Assembly (NCBI GenBank): GCA_031216915.1
Contig: CM062297.1
Span: 367,487,704 to 367,551,703, forward strand
Direction: 5' to 3'
From: Pictodentalium vernedei
Lineage: Eukaryota > Mollusca > Scaphopoda > Dentaliida > Dentaliidae
DNA length: 64,000 bases
Under the pieces are notes generated by a model, which did not search any database, was not told the DNA's origin, and worked only from the letters and a program-made list of their open reading frames with translations. Numbering within the stretch: the first letter of the stretch is position 1; each line of letters starts with the position of its first letter. Below are positions 32,504 through 43,259 of the stretch, piece by piece. A program made the translations under genes and the position numbers.

Positions 32504-33836
32504 TTAATTTTGATTGCAATTTTTGGGCTTTTGTCGGCTTTCGCAAATGGTTCCAAGTTCGGAGATTAGTTCGCTGTCGGCTAACCAGTCATGATTTTTC
32601 GCGGCCAGGGTGGCTAGGCGGTCTTTAATGGTGGGGATAACGGCCCTGTCGTGGAGTGTTTTGATGGGTGTGTCCCATGGGGCGCGGAGGGCAACTCTAA
32701 GTGCGTGATTTTGGACCTTCTGGAGTTTTCCCATATTAGTTTGGTTGAGGTCAATTAGTATGATCGCACCGTATTCTAGTACTGGGCGCACAAATGCTTT
32801 GTACAGTTTGAGTAGGGTAGACTGGTTGGCCCCCCATGAAGTTCCCTTAAGCATTTTCAGTAAGTTAATGCATTTGGTAGCTTTTTTCGCCATGTCGTCT
32901 GTATGTTTGTTGAAGAACAGTTTTTGATCAATGGTGATGCCCAGGAATTTCGCTTCTTTGCATTCCGGGAGGGTGTTATCCATAAGTTTTAAGTCAAAAT
33001 CCCGTTTAGTTATCTTGCGAGTAAAGGTGTTTTGTTGGGTTTTATTGGCGTTTAGCTTAATTCTCCATTTGGCGCACCATTGTTGAAGCTCGTTGAGAGC
33101 ACGTTGCAGGGGTTTTTGGAGCAGATTGGCCGTATTGTTAGAGTCCCAGAGGCCCTTATCATCCGCGAATTGGGAAACTTGAATGCGATCTTCGGAGAAG
33201 CTAAGGTAATTTACGAAGAAGATATACAGGAGGGGGCTTAGGACGGAACCTTGGGGGTTGCCTGCTTTGAGGGGGACACTGTCAGACATTTCATTGTTCA
33301 CTCTAACTTTAATTTCGCGGTCATTTAAGAAAGAGGATAGTAATCTGAGCAGTTTCACTGGGAGTCTCATTTGTGATAATTTGTAGTGCATCCCATTATG
33401 CCAAACAGAGTCGAATGCTTTTTCGATGTCTAACAGTTCTGCCGCGCCTATTTGCTGATTGTTGATAGCGGTTTTCATTTGGGTGACTAGTCGGTAGACA
33501 TGTTCGATGCCTTCTTTATGGTTTCTATAGGCTCTTTGCCATTTATTGAAGAAGTCGATGTCTTCAAGGTGCCCCCTGAACCGATTGGTAAGGATTCGTT
33601 CGAATGTCTTACCAATGCAGCTGAGCAGGCTGATTGGGCGATAGCTGGCTGGGTCAGAGGGGTCCTTGTCGGGTTTTGGAATCATGACACCGATGGCTTT
33701 TTTCCAGCATTTGGGAAAGTAGCCATGGGTGAGGCACGCGTTGAATAGTTTGTTTAGTTTTTCGATTAGGGAGTTTGGGCTTTGTTTTAGGATTTTGTAG
33801 CTTACCTCGTCTTCGCCGGGAGAGGAGGAGTTCTTG
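32504..33836 (-). pseudogene. LINE reverse transcriptase
   Basis: The open part encodes about 393 residues from MIPKPDKDPSDPASYRPISL to a stop at 32504. The same frame extends upstream to NSSSPGEDEVSYKILKQS near 33835. Visible motifs are SYRPISLLSC (RT1), LLDIEKAFDSVWH (motif A), NPQGSVLSPLLY (motif B), FADDKGLW (catalytic motif C), LNANKTQ (motif D) and FLGITID. The C-terminus has VLEYG.I......N...L...QN.ALR, typical of Jockey/I LINEs. The frame from upstream (INVIKKM) is displaced in a run of eight A; seven would keep it open. A second and a third shift lie in the region 34490-34640. The RT core itself looks intact. Confidence 0.85.
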
Positions 33837-35123
33837 CATTTTTTTTATGACATTAATGATTTCGTCATTGGTGATGGGGGTGACAAGGTCATCATCGTCC
33901 CCGTCTTCTGGCTCATTATCAAAATTGGGGTCGCCGTAGATTTCAGGGTGTTCATTGATGAAGTCATCAATCGCATTGATGACGGCTTCATCATTGCCTG
34001 TGCCTTGATACGGGCGATGCGTTTTTCTTAGGAGGTCGGCAAAGGTGTCGGCCTTCTCTTTGTCGGTGCATGTGTAAGAGCCGTCTTCCTTCTTAAGAGG
34101 TTTAGCTGCGGCTTTACCGCCCTTGTTTTTTTGCCCAGTAAGAATTTTGAAAGAGTCCCAGAATTTTTTAGCATCTTGGGTCCCGTTTAGGTTGGCTGTT
34201 GCCTTTTCCCAGCTGGCTTGTTTTTCAGCTTTGAGGGCTTCTTTGACTTCGCCGTGAAGGCCGTTGTATGTTTTTTTTAGTTCAGATTTCTTGCTGGGGT
34301 CAGTTTCTTTTTTGAGAGCGCGAAGAGCTTTCCGTTTAGATTTGATAAGTGACTGAGTCTCGCCCGAGATAGTATTTCTCCAGGGGCGTACTTCCTCTTT
34401 TGGGCATATTTCGTTTAAGGTTGAGTTAATGATTTTCTCTATGCTCTCGCATTGGGTTTCTAGTTCCGCTGCATTGGATGGGGGGTGTTAGTGAGTTTGG
34501 CATCAATGATGTCGCGGTAGAGGTTCCAATTAATTTTCCTGAGGTTTCTGCGGAGAGTGGGGGGGTACCTGAGTGGGCCATTTCCTAACTGCAGGGAGGC
34601 ATGGACCGGGAGGTGGTCGCTGCCTAAGTCATCGTCACCCGACCCAGTGGTCGTCGATGTGGTTTATCAGGGAGTCACTGGCGATAATTAGATCAAGGAT
34701 TTCGGATGAAAACAATGGGTTGTTACTGATATAAGTTGCTGAGCTGACATTCATAATCACATGAAGGTTATGCTTTTTTGTGATTTCAAGAAGGGCTTCA
34801 CCCTTGGGTGTAGTTTTATTGCAGCCAAAGTACAGGTGTTTGGCATTGAAGTCGCCGAGAAAAAATCAGTCAAACCCAACACATTTATACTTATAAGTTA
34901 CAGTGAAAATAGGTGACAGCCGTCAGAAGACAATGTGATTTTGTGTTCAAGCAGTTTGTCAAAATAACTTTTCTCTCCAACCAAGAACTCTTGTAGAGGA
35001 CATTTTTCTAGAAAACAATCACTTGAAGTTGAAAATGTAATTTTTAATTCACATCTGAAATGTCAGAAATGAAAATCTGGTTGATATTGTAGGGATGTGC
35101 TCTTCTGACAGAACTGCACAAGC

Positions 35124-35370
35124 ATTTCTTCTCAACCTACTGACAATTGTTTACAATTGGCTGTAACGTAAGTGCAAGCCCTACTTCAGAACTAACTCAA
35201 GCTAATAACTTTTCCAAACGAGTTGGAAAAGTGGAAGAGTGCAAAAGCATGAAAAAAAGATTGAAAAAGGGTCGAGCGAGACCGGCGCTCAACATTACAG
35301 GTACTCTCTCTGCAAACCTCTTGCATTTACCGAGTGCATGCGCAACAACCGTGACCTCAATTCTTTTTTT
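35124..35370 (+). repeat. left inverted terminal repeat of DIRS B
   Basis: It starts ATTTCTTCTCAACCTACTG, then ACAATTGTTTAC. The first about 245 bp are the inverse of A's right end (8628-9256 without the SINE). A stem-loop CTTTTCCAAACGAGTTGGAAAAG is at 35210-35232. Confidence 0.8.
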
Positions 35371-35744
35371 TCCACTGTCGTGCATGGTCAGAATTTTTGT
35401 GACTCGTGCTGCTCAGCTTGTTTCTTTGAGAACAACTTGAATTACTCACTACAATTATTGTTTTATGTGCATTCTAGGATTGTATCCTTTACTCAAACTC
35501 AAAATTGTTGTGTTTTTCTTTATATTTATGCTAATTTTAGCTTGTGTTATCTTTGCTTATCTTGCCTTTTCTGTGCACGAAAATGCGACCCGCATTGATC
35601 GGTTTTCCACCAGTGGGAAGCTTGAATCTTTGGATTATTTTTTGAGATTTTTCTCAGAAGAAATTATTCTGTCACCTTTTTGGACAATGCCAAAAACACT
35701 CCCTTGTCCTTCTTGTATGCAGGTCAGGGTTTTATTTGGGCAGC

Positions 35745-36700
35745 ACCAGGGGCTGAAATTCGGCCCCATTCCCAATCGGAAGATGACTCTTTTTTTTCCC
35801 AATTTCCAAAGATAAATTCCCAATTGCCAACCAGCAATATTTCTACAAAATGAAACTGAATGAAATAATGGTTCAAACAAGACAAGAAAAAAGTTCCTGT
35901 TTGTGTTATTTCAAATGAACCCCCGCTTCAGAAAGAATCAACTACGTTACGAATCATTTTCTTAGCGGCAATCTATCTTTTACACAAGCCGGCCATACTA
36001 GAAATACACCACAAGTGGAGAATGTGACTGCATAAGACAACAAATAAATTGTAGAAGCTAGGATGCAAAAATGAATTTTTTTACTTGTTGTAAAGTGTAA
36101 GTAATATATACCTAATGTCTGGTTGCAACATTCTAAATTTAACCACCAAAATTAGATTCTTAATGCTAAGTACAACTACTCCGATTTGTGGTTTCATTTT
36201 AGTGTGACCAGCGCACACTTCACTTGGTTTACTTTCAGTATCATCATGGTTACCGCCCATCAGCAGTTTTGACAAGACGACAGACGACGTCATCAGAAAA
36301 AGGGTTTCTACTGTGGATTTTTATCATTTTAAAAATGTCACACAATGCAAAGTACTACAGAAAAAAGGTTTTGAAGTGCGTTGCAAATGATCAATCACAG
36401 TCAATCACAAAATTTCTGTGTAAAGGAGATTTATCATCGGAGGGAAAATCAAATGTGCCACGCGAAAGTAATCCCACTCTCAGTTCGTCTTCTCTGGCTG
36501 AAGTCAGTGAAGGTTCGGTCATGCAAAATGTGCAGACTGAAAGAAGTGAAAGTATAAAATGTTTTGGCCCTGGAAATAATACTCAGCAATCTGATTCAAC
36601 AACAAACATTTCACACACAAAGCCTGTAATTCAAAACGTACTCGAGAGCATCCTGTGACTTTATAATTGTGTATCTTGAAAAATTCCCAATTTTGGCTTT
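35745..36700 (+). mobile_element. insertion in DIRS B leader, possibly hAT-related
   Basis: Comparison with A (3380-3430) shows extra sequence between ATGCAGG and AGTGTCACTTGCAAC. The left side starts CAGGGGCTGAAATTCGGCCC, a hAT-like end. The 144-codon frame at 36224-36658 contains SHNAKYYRKKVLKCV and SQSITKFLCKGDL, resembling the lysine-rich N-terminus of some hAT transposases. No catalytic domain, matching right end or clear target duplication was found. Confidence 0.4.
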
Positions 36701-36719
36701 ATGTTCACAGTACTAGTGT

Positions 36720-39085
36720 CACTTGCAACAGTTGTTCTCAGGCCCATCCCTGTGGTGTTTGTGGGGCTTGGTCTTCCAAGTTCTGGGCTTCCGTTAACAA
36801 GGTGGTTCTAACCAGAGCTAGAACCCCTCGTTCTCTGGGCAAAGGTAGCCGTGCCTCCTCGGATATTTCTGAGAGTGCACGTGGTGACTCTGTTACGCAG
36901 GATGTTGGGCAGCCTTTTTCGGTAGCAAGTTGCTCCACAACTGTTGGGAGTGTTGGTGCTGGGATGCCTGAAGTGGGGACTGTGGTCTCCCTTCCTTTGG
37001 CTCCTGTGGTCACCCTTGAGGTGGTTGTTTTTGTTGAGAGTTTTTCCAAGGTCAGCTCGGTCGCTCTCTCCGATTTGCCACCTGTATCATGAGCAGGTGC
37101 TGAGGAAATTGTTCATGCTGCTCCTATCTTGCATGATAGTGCTTCTGCCATCTCTTCCAGGGATATTATACAGTCGGGGGCCCCAGGCTGTATCTGGTGG
37201 TGGCTCCCAGCCTTCCCTGGCTTCTCAGCGAAGATGTACTGGTTTGCTGGCAGCCCCGTCTCATCTGGCTAGGTTTGCTCTTGGCCGTTTGGGACCCTTG
37301 GTCGCTTTGGCAGCGATTCCTCCTTCCTCAGGCGAATCGTTTGTTGTTCCACCTTCCCCTGCTGGTGAGCCGACTAGCAGGATGAGGCTGGGACATTGGC
37401 AACCAGGGCCTTCTGTTCGGCAGAGGCCAGTGATGGCTCTTGTTAGCTGTCACTCTTGGGACCTTCCTCCTGTGATTTCTCACTGTGACCCAAGTCTTGC
37501 TGTCGATCGATGCTTGTCGTCGGTCTCAGAGGATGGGCAGTTGGGGCCTTCTGTCTCTCAGAGGCCAATGGTAGGTTCCTGTCATTCTTGGGACAATCTT
37601 CTGGTGTCTTCTCATCGTGTCGCAGGTCCAGCTACGGTCTCTCTAGAGGATTTGCAGGCAGCTGGCATACGTCGATCGGTCAGTTAATGCCCATGGCTTC
37701 ACTCTTGGGACTGTCCTCTGGTGTCTTCTCACCGTCTCCCTACTCTGTCTGCTGATCGACATTCATTGTCAGTCCCTTTTGAGGATTTGGATTCTTCTTC
37801 TAGAAGGGTCCATTGGGAAGACACTCCGTCGGGCACGGCTGCTCCGACGGATTCTCAGGGTGAGCTGAGGCAGGCTGTTCTGGTGCTTACCCTGTTGCTT
37901 TCTAGTAATCCTCTAGTTGGCTTCCCTGTGCCTCCTGAGGCGCAATCTCCTTTGATCAGTCATAGAGATTCCTTGCCTGGTCCTTTGGATGCTGTTCAGC
38001 ATTCACAGGAAGTTTCTGCTGGTCAGCCCGAGTTGGGCTACGTCTCTTCTGCCACAGAGGATGACAATTTGCTTGAAGGCGAGAAACCCCCACCCCCTTC
38101 CCCTCCCTCCCCCACTCGTCAGTCTTGGGGCAGGCTTTAGATTTTGTTTTTGGCTTATTGCCAGACATTCAGCCTTCAGACCAGCCATCAGTGACCGTCC
38201 AGCCACAGTCCTCTGTGGAGAGCCGCAACCCCATTGAGACTTATAGCTCTGGGGTTTTGTGCCCTCTGCAATCGGCTCAGGTTGTTGAGCCCTTCCAGGG
38301 CCTGGATGCCAAAATGCATTCCAAGGTCCTGAGGGGTTCTTTCTTTACACGATCTTATTCATTTCTGCCTCCATTGCGGATTCGTGTCTACGAATCCGTC
38401 TGTCCACCAGTCTTCCAAGGGTTGACTACTGTGGACGAGGATTCTTCTTCTCTTGGGTTAACTATGCCTAAGTCGGCAGTTCTCCCAATGTCGGTAGTTG
38501 AATCCATGGTGGGCCTGTCCCGAGAGATGCTAGGCATGTTGTCTCTTGCGGACCACGTCGTCGCTGCCCTGGCTGCCTATTTTCCACCAGGAGAGTTTGA
38601 TGATGCTCAGGCACCTTTGCGTGTTTTGTCTTAGGCTCTTATGAACCTAACACACACTCACTCCTGCAACACGGCTAATTTGGAGCTTGCATGCCGGGAT
38701 GCAGTGTTGGACACTTCTCCATTCCTTCCTTCTGAACAGTGTGCTGTTCTGAAGTTTGCCTCTTTGGTTGGACCTCAGCTGTTCCATGGTTCCGTAGGAT
38801 CTGTCCGTGGTGAGGTTCTTCGTCATTCGAAGGACCAGCTTTTGTTATGACAGCTGGTCCAACCTGCCGCTGTAGGTGGTGGTCTTTCCAGGCCTGCCAA
38901 GCACCCAGCTATGTTGGCCATGTCGGCCATGCCTTCGGCTCCGTCCGCTCCTTCTGCTCAGAAGAAATGCCAACGCGGCCAAGCTCACTGGCAGCCTCAG
39001 GGAGGAAAGTCTCAGGACTCTGTTGCGTCCCGAGGGGGTGGTTTCTCCTCTCGGTGGCCTCGTCAAGGCCGCAAATGAAGGTCCT
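36720..39085 (+). pseudogene. leader and gag-like region of DIRS B
   Basis: It is homologous to A 3420-5720. Internal tandem repeats lie at about 37390-37760. The conserved gag-like domain (SREMLGMLSLADHVVAAL, FDDAQAPLRVLS) is at about 38330-38850, and the basic linker region at about 38900-39085. It is a fossil. Confidence 0.65.
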
Positions 39086-39125
39086 CACCTCGATTCTCCT
39101 CAAGTCGGGGGAAAGCTGTTGCTGT

Positions 39126-39365
39126 TTCTTATCAATCTACCTTACAATTGTTTACTGCAGGCTTGCACTACAGTGGAAGAACCTAACTTGGATAAAATAC
39201 TCTCTATTTTAATTTTTCCCAAGAGATTTGGGAAAGAAAAGTGGTGTAAAAACACCACGAAAAAATAAGCCAAAACTGGGTCGAGTGCGATTGGCACACA
39301 CCCAGTAAGGGACACTCTTCTCTTAGTACAATTCCACGACTTCCGTTAACCAGTGCGCAAGCAGT
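39126..39365 (+). repeat. left inverted terminal repeat of DIRS C
   Basis: The inverse lies at about 46000-46228. Shared words include GCTTGCACTACAGTGGAAGA, GAAAAAATAAGCCAAAACTG and CCACGACTTCCGTTAACCAG. It contains two adjacent stem-loops at 39215-39236 and 39241-39258 (GTGGTGTAAAAACACCAC). Confidence 0.85.
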
Positions 39366-39572
39366 AATCAAAACCATTCTTCTTTTGTCTGTGCAACGTG
39401 GTTGATGTGTTGTGCCATCTTTGCATTATGATACAGAGATAATTCAACAGCACGTGGAGAGTCTGAAAATTCATGCAGCAGTGTGAATCCTTGGGTATTG
39501 AAACACTAAAGTAAGGCCTTCCTATCGTTCACATTCAAACTTGCGCTGCTGTTAAAACGACTCCACATTAGC

Positions 39573-40195
39573 ATGCCAAGATTGACAATGAATCAACGTC
39601 TCCTTGCCCTGGGTATGATTAGAGTTGGCAGAACACACAGAGAGGTTGCCCAGCATTTGAACTGCCACCGTAACACTGTAGACAGGCTAGTCCATCGACA
39701 TGCACAACATGATGACGTTCGAGACCGACCCCGCTCTGGGAGACCCTGAGTTACCACCCCTGCACAAGATCGGTATATCCGTGTCGTCCATCTCCGGAAC
39801 CGGCAACAAATGGCAACGACGACAGCCAGGAACATCCCTAACCTGAGACAGATACATCCTCAAACAGTAATCAACCGGCTGAGAGAATACGGCTTACGTC
39901 CTCGAAGACCTGCAATTCGTCCGATTTTGACGTTGCGTCATCGTCGTGCTCGACTGCAGTGGTGTAGAGAAGGGTTAGGGTTAGGGTTAGCCTAACCTAA
40001 CCCTAACCCTACCCTACCCTACCCTAACCCTAACCTAACCCTAACCCTAACCTAACCCTACCCTAACCCTAACCCTACCTAACCTAATCCTAACCTAACC
40101 CTACCCTAACCCACTTCCATGCTAACTTGTTAGCTTCCATGAGGCATAGATGCACAGCAGTAGTCGATGCAGATGGAGGTCATACCAGATATTGA
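39573..40195 (+). pseudogene. Tc1-like transposase, core missing
   Basis: The frame from the ATG at 39573 reads MPRLTMNQRLLALGMIRVG, then REVAQHLNCHRNTVDRLVHR (first helix-turn-helix) and RPRSGRP (the AT-hook-like linker). It is interrupted by TGA at 39747-39749, a CGA-to-TGA type change. It continues VTTPAQDRYIRVVHLRNR, INRLREYGLRPRRPA and HRRARLQWCRE to about 39967, where telomere-like repeats start. After the array, NLLASMRHRCTAVVDADGGH and TRY end at a stop at 40193-40195, the usual Tc1 C-terminus. The whole DDE catalytic region, about 180 residues in the family, is absent. Confidence 0.85.
39971..40112. repeat. interstitial telomere-like array, head-to-head
   Basis: AGGGTTAGGGTTAGGGTTAG meets CCTAACCTAACCCTAACCC at about 39990. 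After that, CCCTAA, CCTAA and CCCTA variants continue to 40112. Only about 20 bp lie in the G-rich orientation and about 120 bp in the C-rich one. Confidence 0.9.
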
Positions 40196-40799
40196 GTGTG
40201 TGACTTTTGTGTTTGACCCTTAGTGTCTTTGACTCTCCATGGCACCAAGAGTATTCGTCGTAGCGTAATGAAATTTCTCGTGTTGATCACAAATTGATTC
40301 ATCTGTGATTGAATAAAATTTCCATGAATGAAAATGATATATATCTTTTTTTAGTCTTATTTTTTAGCATGCACGCTTTTTTTGTTTTGGGAGAGTATAT
40401 AATAACAGGACTGTGTTTTATATATTCTCATTAATATTTTCAACCACATTCTCATTGTATCTTATTTATTATTCAGTTTTCGCGAATGTTTTTTCGACAT
40501 CGTGTCAATGCAGTTTGACAATGCAATTTTTCGGTTGATAAATTTAAATTGTTATTGGAGTTAGGTGTCAATGAGGGACTGTCTGGACAGGATTTCTTCA
40601 CTCTGTTGAGGGCTGAATTTCTGTTTTTTCGTTCCCTGTCGGTTGTCTGGGTTCTGTCGTGTACCCACCTTTTTTTTCTGCCACCTTCTCTCGTAGTTGA
40701 GGGTGTTCTACTTTCTGCATCTGTTGAGTTTACCTTTTTCTTCCACTGTTATTTCCAGTTCGGTTCCTTTAGGGCAATTCGTTTGCCCTCGTCTTAGTG

Positions 40800-41230
40800 C
40801 GTTCTTGTGGCTGTTTCTCCCGCACCCGCAGGTGGTGTGGAACGACGTTTTGCGGCCCCCCAACTCGACCACGTCTGGTGTGACTTATACCCCCCTCTGT
40901 GGGGGATGTGCAGCTCCTTCTGCACCTGGGAGGGGGGGGGGGGGAGGGGAACGCTGTCGTTTCGGGGCCTCCCAACTCGACCACGTCTGGTGTGAGTTTT
41001 ACCCCCTCTGTGGGGGATGGGCAGCTCCTGCACCCGCGGAGGTGTGGGGAATGCTGTCGTTTCGGGGCCCCCGAGTCAACCATGTCTGGTGAGAATTACT
41101 CCCCCTCTGTGGGGGTGTGCAGCTTCTCCCGCACCAGCGGGGGTGGGGAACGCTGTCGTTTTGGGGCCTCCTGACTCGACCACGTCTGGTGAGAGTTATT
41201 CCCCTTCCGTGGCGGATGTGCAGTTTTTTT
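40800..41230 (+). repeat. four tandem units of about 117 bp in the 5' region of DIRS C
   Basis: Each unit has GGAACGCTGTCGTTTCGGGG-like, CTCGACCACGTCTGGTG and CCCCCTCTGTGGGGGATGTG words. Element D has one unit (about 59925-60030). G-runs at about 40928-40945 may be assembly-sensitive. Confidence 0.75.
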
Positions 41231-41279
41231 TACTGTGGTGGATGCTGCGGGAGCTGTTGGATTTCTGGTGAAGAGATGC

Positions 41280-43257
41280 CTGGTTCCGGGACTATGCGCC
41301 CTCTCCAGTCGACATCAGAGGCTGTCACTAGGGTTGTGACTCCACCTTTGGAGGCCAAGCTAGGTGGCTCTCGCCCCTTTTCCGCAAGTTTCAACAGCTC
41401 CTGTCGTATCTGCTGCTACTGCTGTTCCGTCTACGTCATCAGGCACCGTTTTTAGTCGGCCTTGGCTTATCCCTGCAAAGGTCTGCAGGGATATCTGTTG
41501 TGTGGTTGTGGGGTATCGGCCTCAGCCTTCCCTGACTTCAACTCGGCGAAGTCAGAAGTGGCTGCCGACTGAACCCCCAGCTGTGTCCTCTCAGCCGTTG
41601 AGCACAGCAGTTTTATACCAGCAGCAGTCTGCTGTGGTGTCTGGTAGTGTAGACGTGGTGGTATCGGCCTCAGCCTTCCCTGACTTTAACTCGGTGAAGT
41701 TGGAAGTGGCTGCCGGCCGGACCCTCTACTGTGGTCTCTGCGCCGTCGAGTACCACAGTTTTGTCATTGGCGTTTTCCGTCCACTCATTCTGGTCACACG
41801 GCCAGTTTTGTGGGACCAACGCCTTCTGTGCAGCCTGGACCTTCTGCCCCACAGAGGTCCGCGGCAACTCTCCTGAGTTCCCGCTATGTTGATCCTCGGG
41901 GTGAGTCATACCCCTATACACGTCTGCCCTCAGATGTTTCGGCTGCCGCCCATCGCTCCGCTTCGGGTGTATTGGAGGATCGTGACCCTTTGCTGGTTAA
42001 GAGGGTCAGGTGTGAAGCCACTTTGCTGGTTCATCCCCATGTCGAACCGGCTGGTACGGGCAGTGAGCTTAGGGAGGCCATCTCCTTACTCACTCAGGTT
42101 CTGTCCAAGAGCCTTCCTGTTGCTTCCAGCGAGACAGCAAGTGGTTTCCATGTGCCCCCTATGGTGCCACCTCCCAGGATTGGAACAGGCAGCTTTCTGA
42201 TCCCCCAGGTGTTCCTAGGCGTCGGCTGTTTTGCCCATGATGTGCTATTTGTCTTCCGACTCCGGGGAGGAGTCAGACATCCTTGATGTCGAGAGTTGTA
42301 GCTGCTGACTTGGGGGCAGCTCTTGACTTTGTGTTTGGGTTCCTTCCAGATCTCAAACCATCAACCAGCTGACAGTGTCAGCCAAGCCGCGATCATCATT
42401 CGCGCGCCTACATCCTGTGGAGCAACTTACTTCTGGGCGTCTTCGACCGTGCCAGTCAGTACAGGTGGTTGAAGCATTTTCAGCCTTGGACTCTAAACTG
42501 AGTTCCAAGGCTATGAAGGATCCGTTCTTCACCAGGGTTGTCACCTTTTTGCCTCCGGTGCATTATCGTTACTATGATTTTGCCAATCCGTCTGTCTGTC
42601 AGACTTTGATGGTTTTGGATCAGGACTCCAATTCCCTCTGGCTTTCCAAGCCCAAGTCTGCCGTCATTCCTATGACGACTCTGGAGTCCATGTTGGGCTG
42701 ATCGGGAGGAATATTGAGTATGCTTTCCCTCTCTGATCACGTCGTCTCTGCCTTAGCTGCCTATCTACCTCCAGATAGGTTTTACGATCTACAGACTCCT
42801 TTACGTGTGCTGTCCAAGGTGTTCATGCATCTTACTCACACGCATACCTGTGACACGGCTATTTTGGAACTAGTTCGAAGGGACTCTGTGCTCTGGACAC
42901 AGGCCTATCCCTTCCTGGGGCAGCATGTTGCTCTTTGATTTGCTTCTTTGGCAGGACCGCTACTGTTCCATGGGTTCCGTGTCGATGGTCCAGGATGACA
43001 TGCTACGTCATTCCAAAGATCAGCTGCTGCTTCATCAGCTTGATCAACCTTCTAGGAGAGGCAGGGGCCATTCAAAGCCTAACAAGTACCCTTGTGCTTC
43101 CTCTGCGAAGCAAAGGGCTGATCCTTCTACCTCCGCTTCTACTTCTTACTCACGGGGTAAGGGTAAGCATCGGCAGGCTAGAGGGAATTCGCAGGATTCT
43201 TCATTCAGTAGAGGAGATGGTTTCTCCTCTCGTGGGCCTCGTCAGGGCTCGAAATGA
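41280..43257 (+). pseudogene. gag-like region of DIRS C
   Basis: It starts in the same way as D (GAAGAGATGCCTGGTTCCGG). Repeats with TCGGCCTCAGCCTTCCCTGA lie at about 41500-41760. The conserved domain runs from about 42300 to 42950 (FFTRVVTFLPP, LSDHVVSALAAYLPP, LTHTHTC). It ends in a Ser/Arg-rich tail (SRGKGKHRQARGNSQ) at 43257. It is a fossil. Confidence 0.65.
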
Positions 43258-43259
43258 AG

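Larger units (their letters stand above)
31282..34864 (-). mobile_element. non-LTR retrotransposon (Jockey/I-like LINE), 5'-truncated
   Basis: A GC-rich block stands out from AT-rich intron DNA. The short direct repeat ATCAGTCAA at 31273-31281 and 34865-34873 is a candidate target duplication. On the minus strand it begins inside the endonuclease (LGDFNAKHLYFG at about 34860, DLIIASDSLINHIDDHW near 34640-34690), continues through the reverse transcriptase (32504-33836) and ends in an about 1.2-kb 3' region with a 134-bp tandem duplication. No poly-A is visible at the 3' side. The extreme 3' stretch (31282-31980) is assigned only by composition. Confidence 0.65.
35124..39125 (+). mobile_element. 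DIRS-type retrotransposon fossil B (3'-truncated by C)
   Basis: It has the left inverted terminal repeat, 5' leader and gag-like region of the A subfamily. It stops abruptly at 39125, where element C begins. No reverse transcriptase or recombinase of B follows C. A hAT-like insertion interrupts the leader (about 35745-36700). It is a broken fossil with several breaks plus the insertion and the 3' loss. Confidence 0.8.
39435..40395 (+). mobile_element. Tc1-like DNA transposon with its middle replaced by telomere-like repeats
   Basis: The sequence is absent at the corresponding place in DIRS D (about 53700-53800), so it is an insertion in C. It carries the N-terminal half of a Tc1-like transposase, a TTAGGG-type array, and the last 24 codons of the same transposase. 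The exact ends are uncertain. TA-containing target sequence is plausible at both sides, but I could not match terminal repeats. Confidence 0.65.

Noticed and set aside
36224-36658. 144-codon frame as a host gene
   Set aside because: It lies in an insertion inside DIRS B, has no splice context and resembles a hAT N-terminus more than a host protein; kept only as a possible hAT part.
39971-40112. Chromosome end
   Set aside because: Transposase sequence of the same element continues on both sides and the array reverses orientation inside; it is interstitial.
40769-41083. Long overlapping frames on both strands
   Set aside because: Due to the 117-bp GC-rich tandem units of DIRS C, which stay open in several frames.
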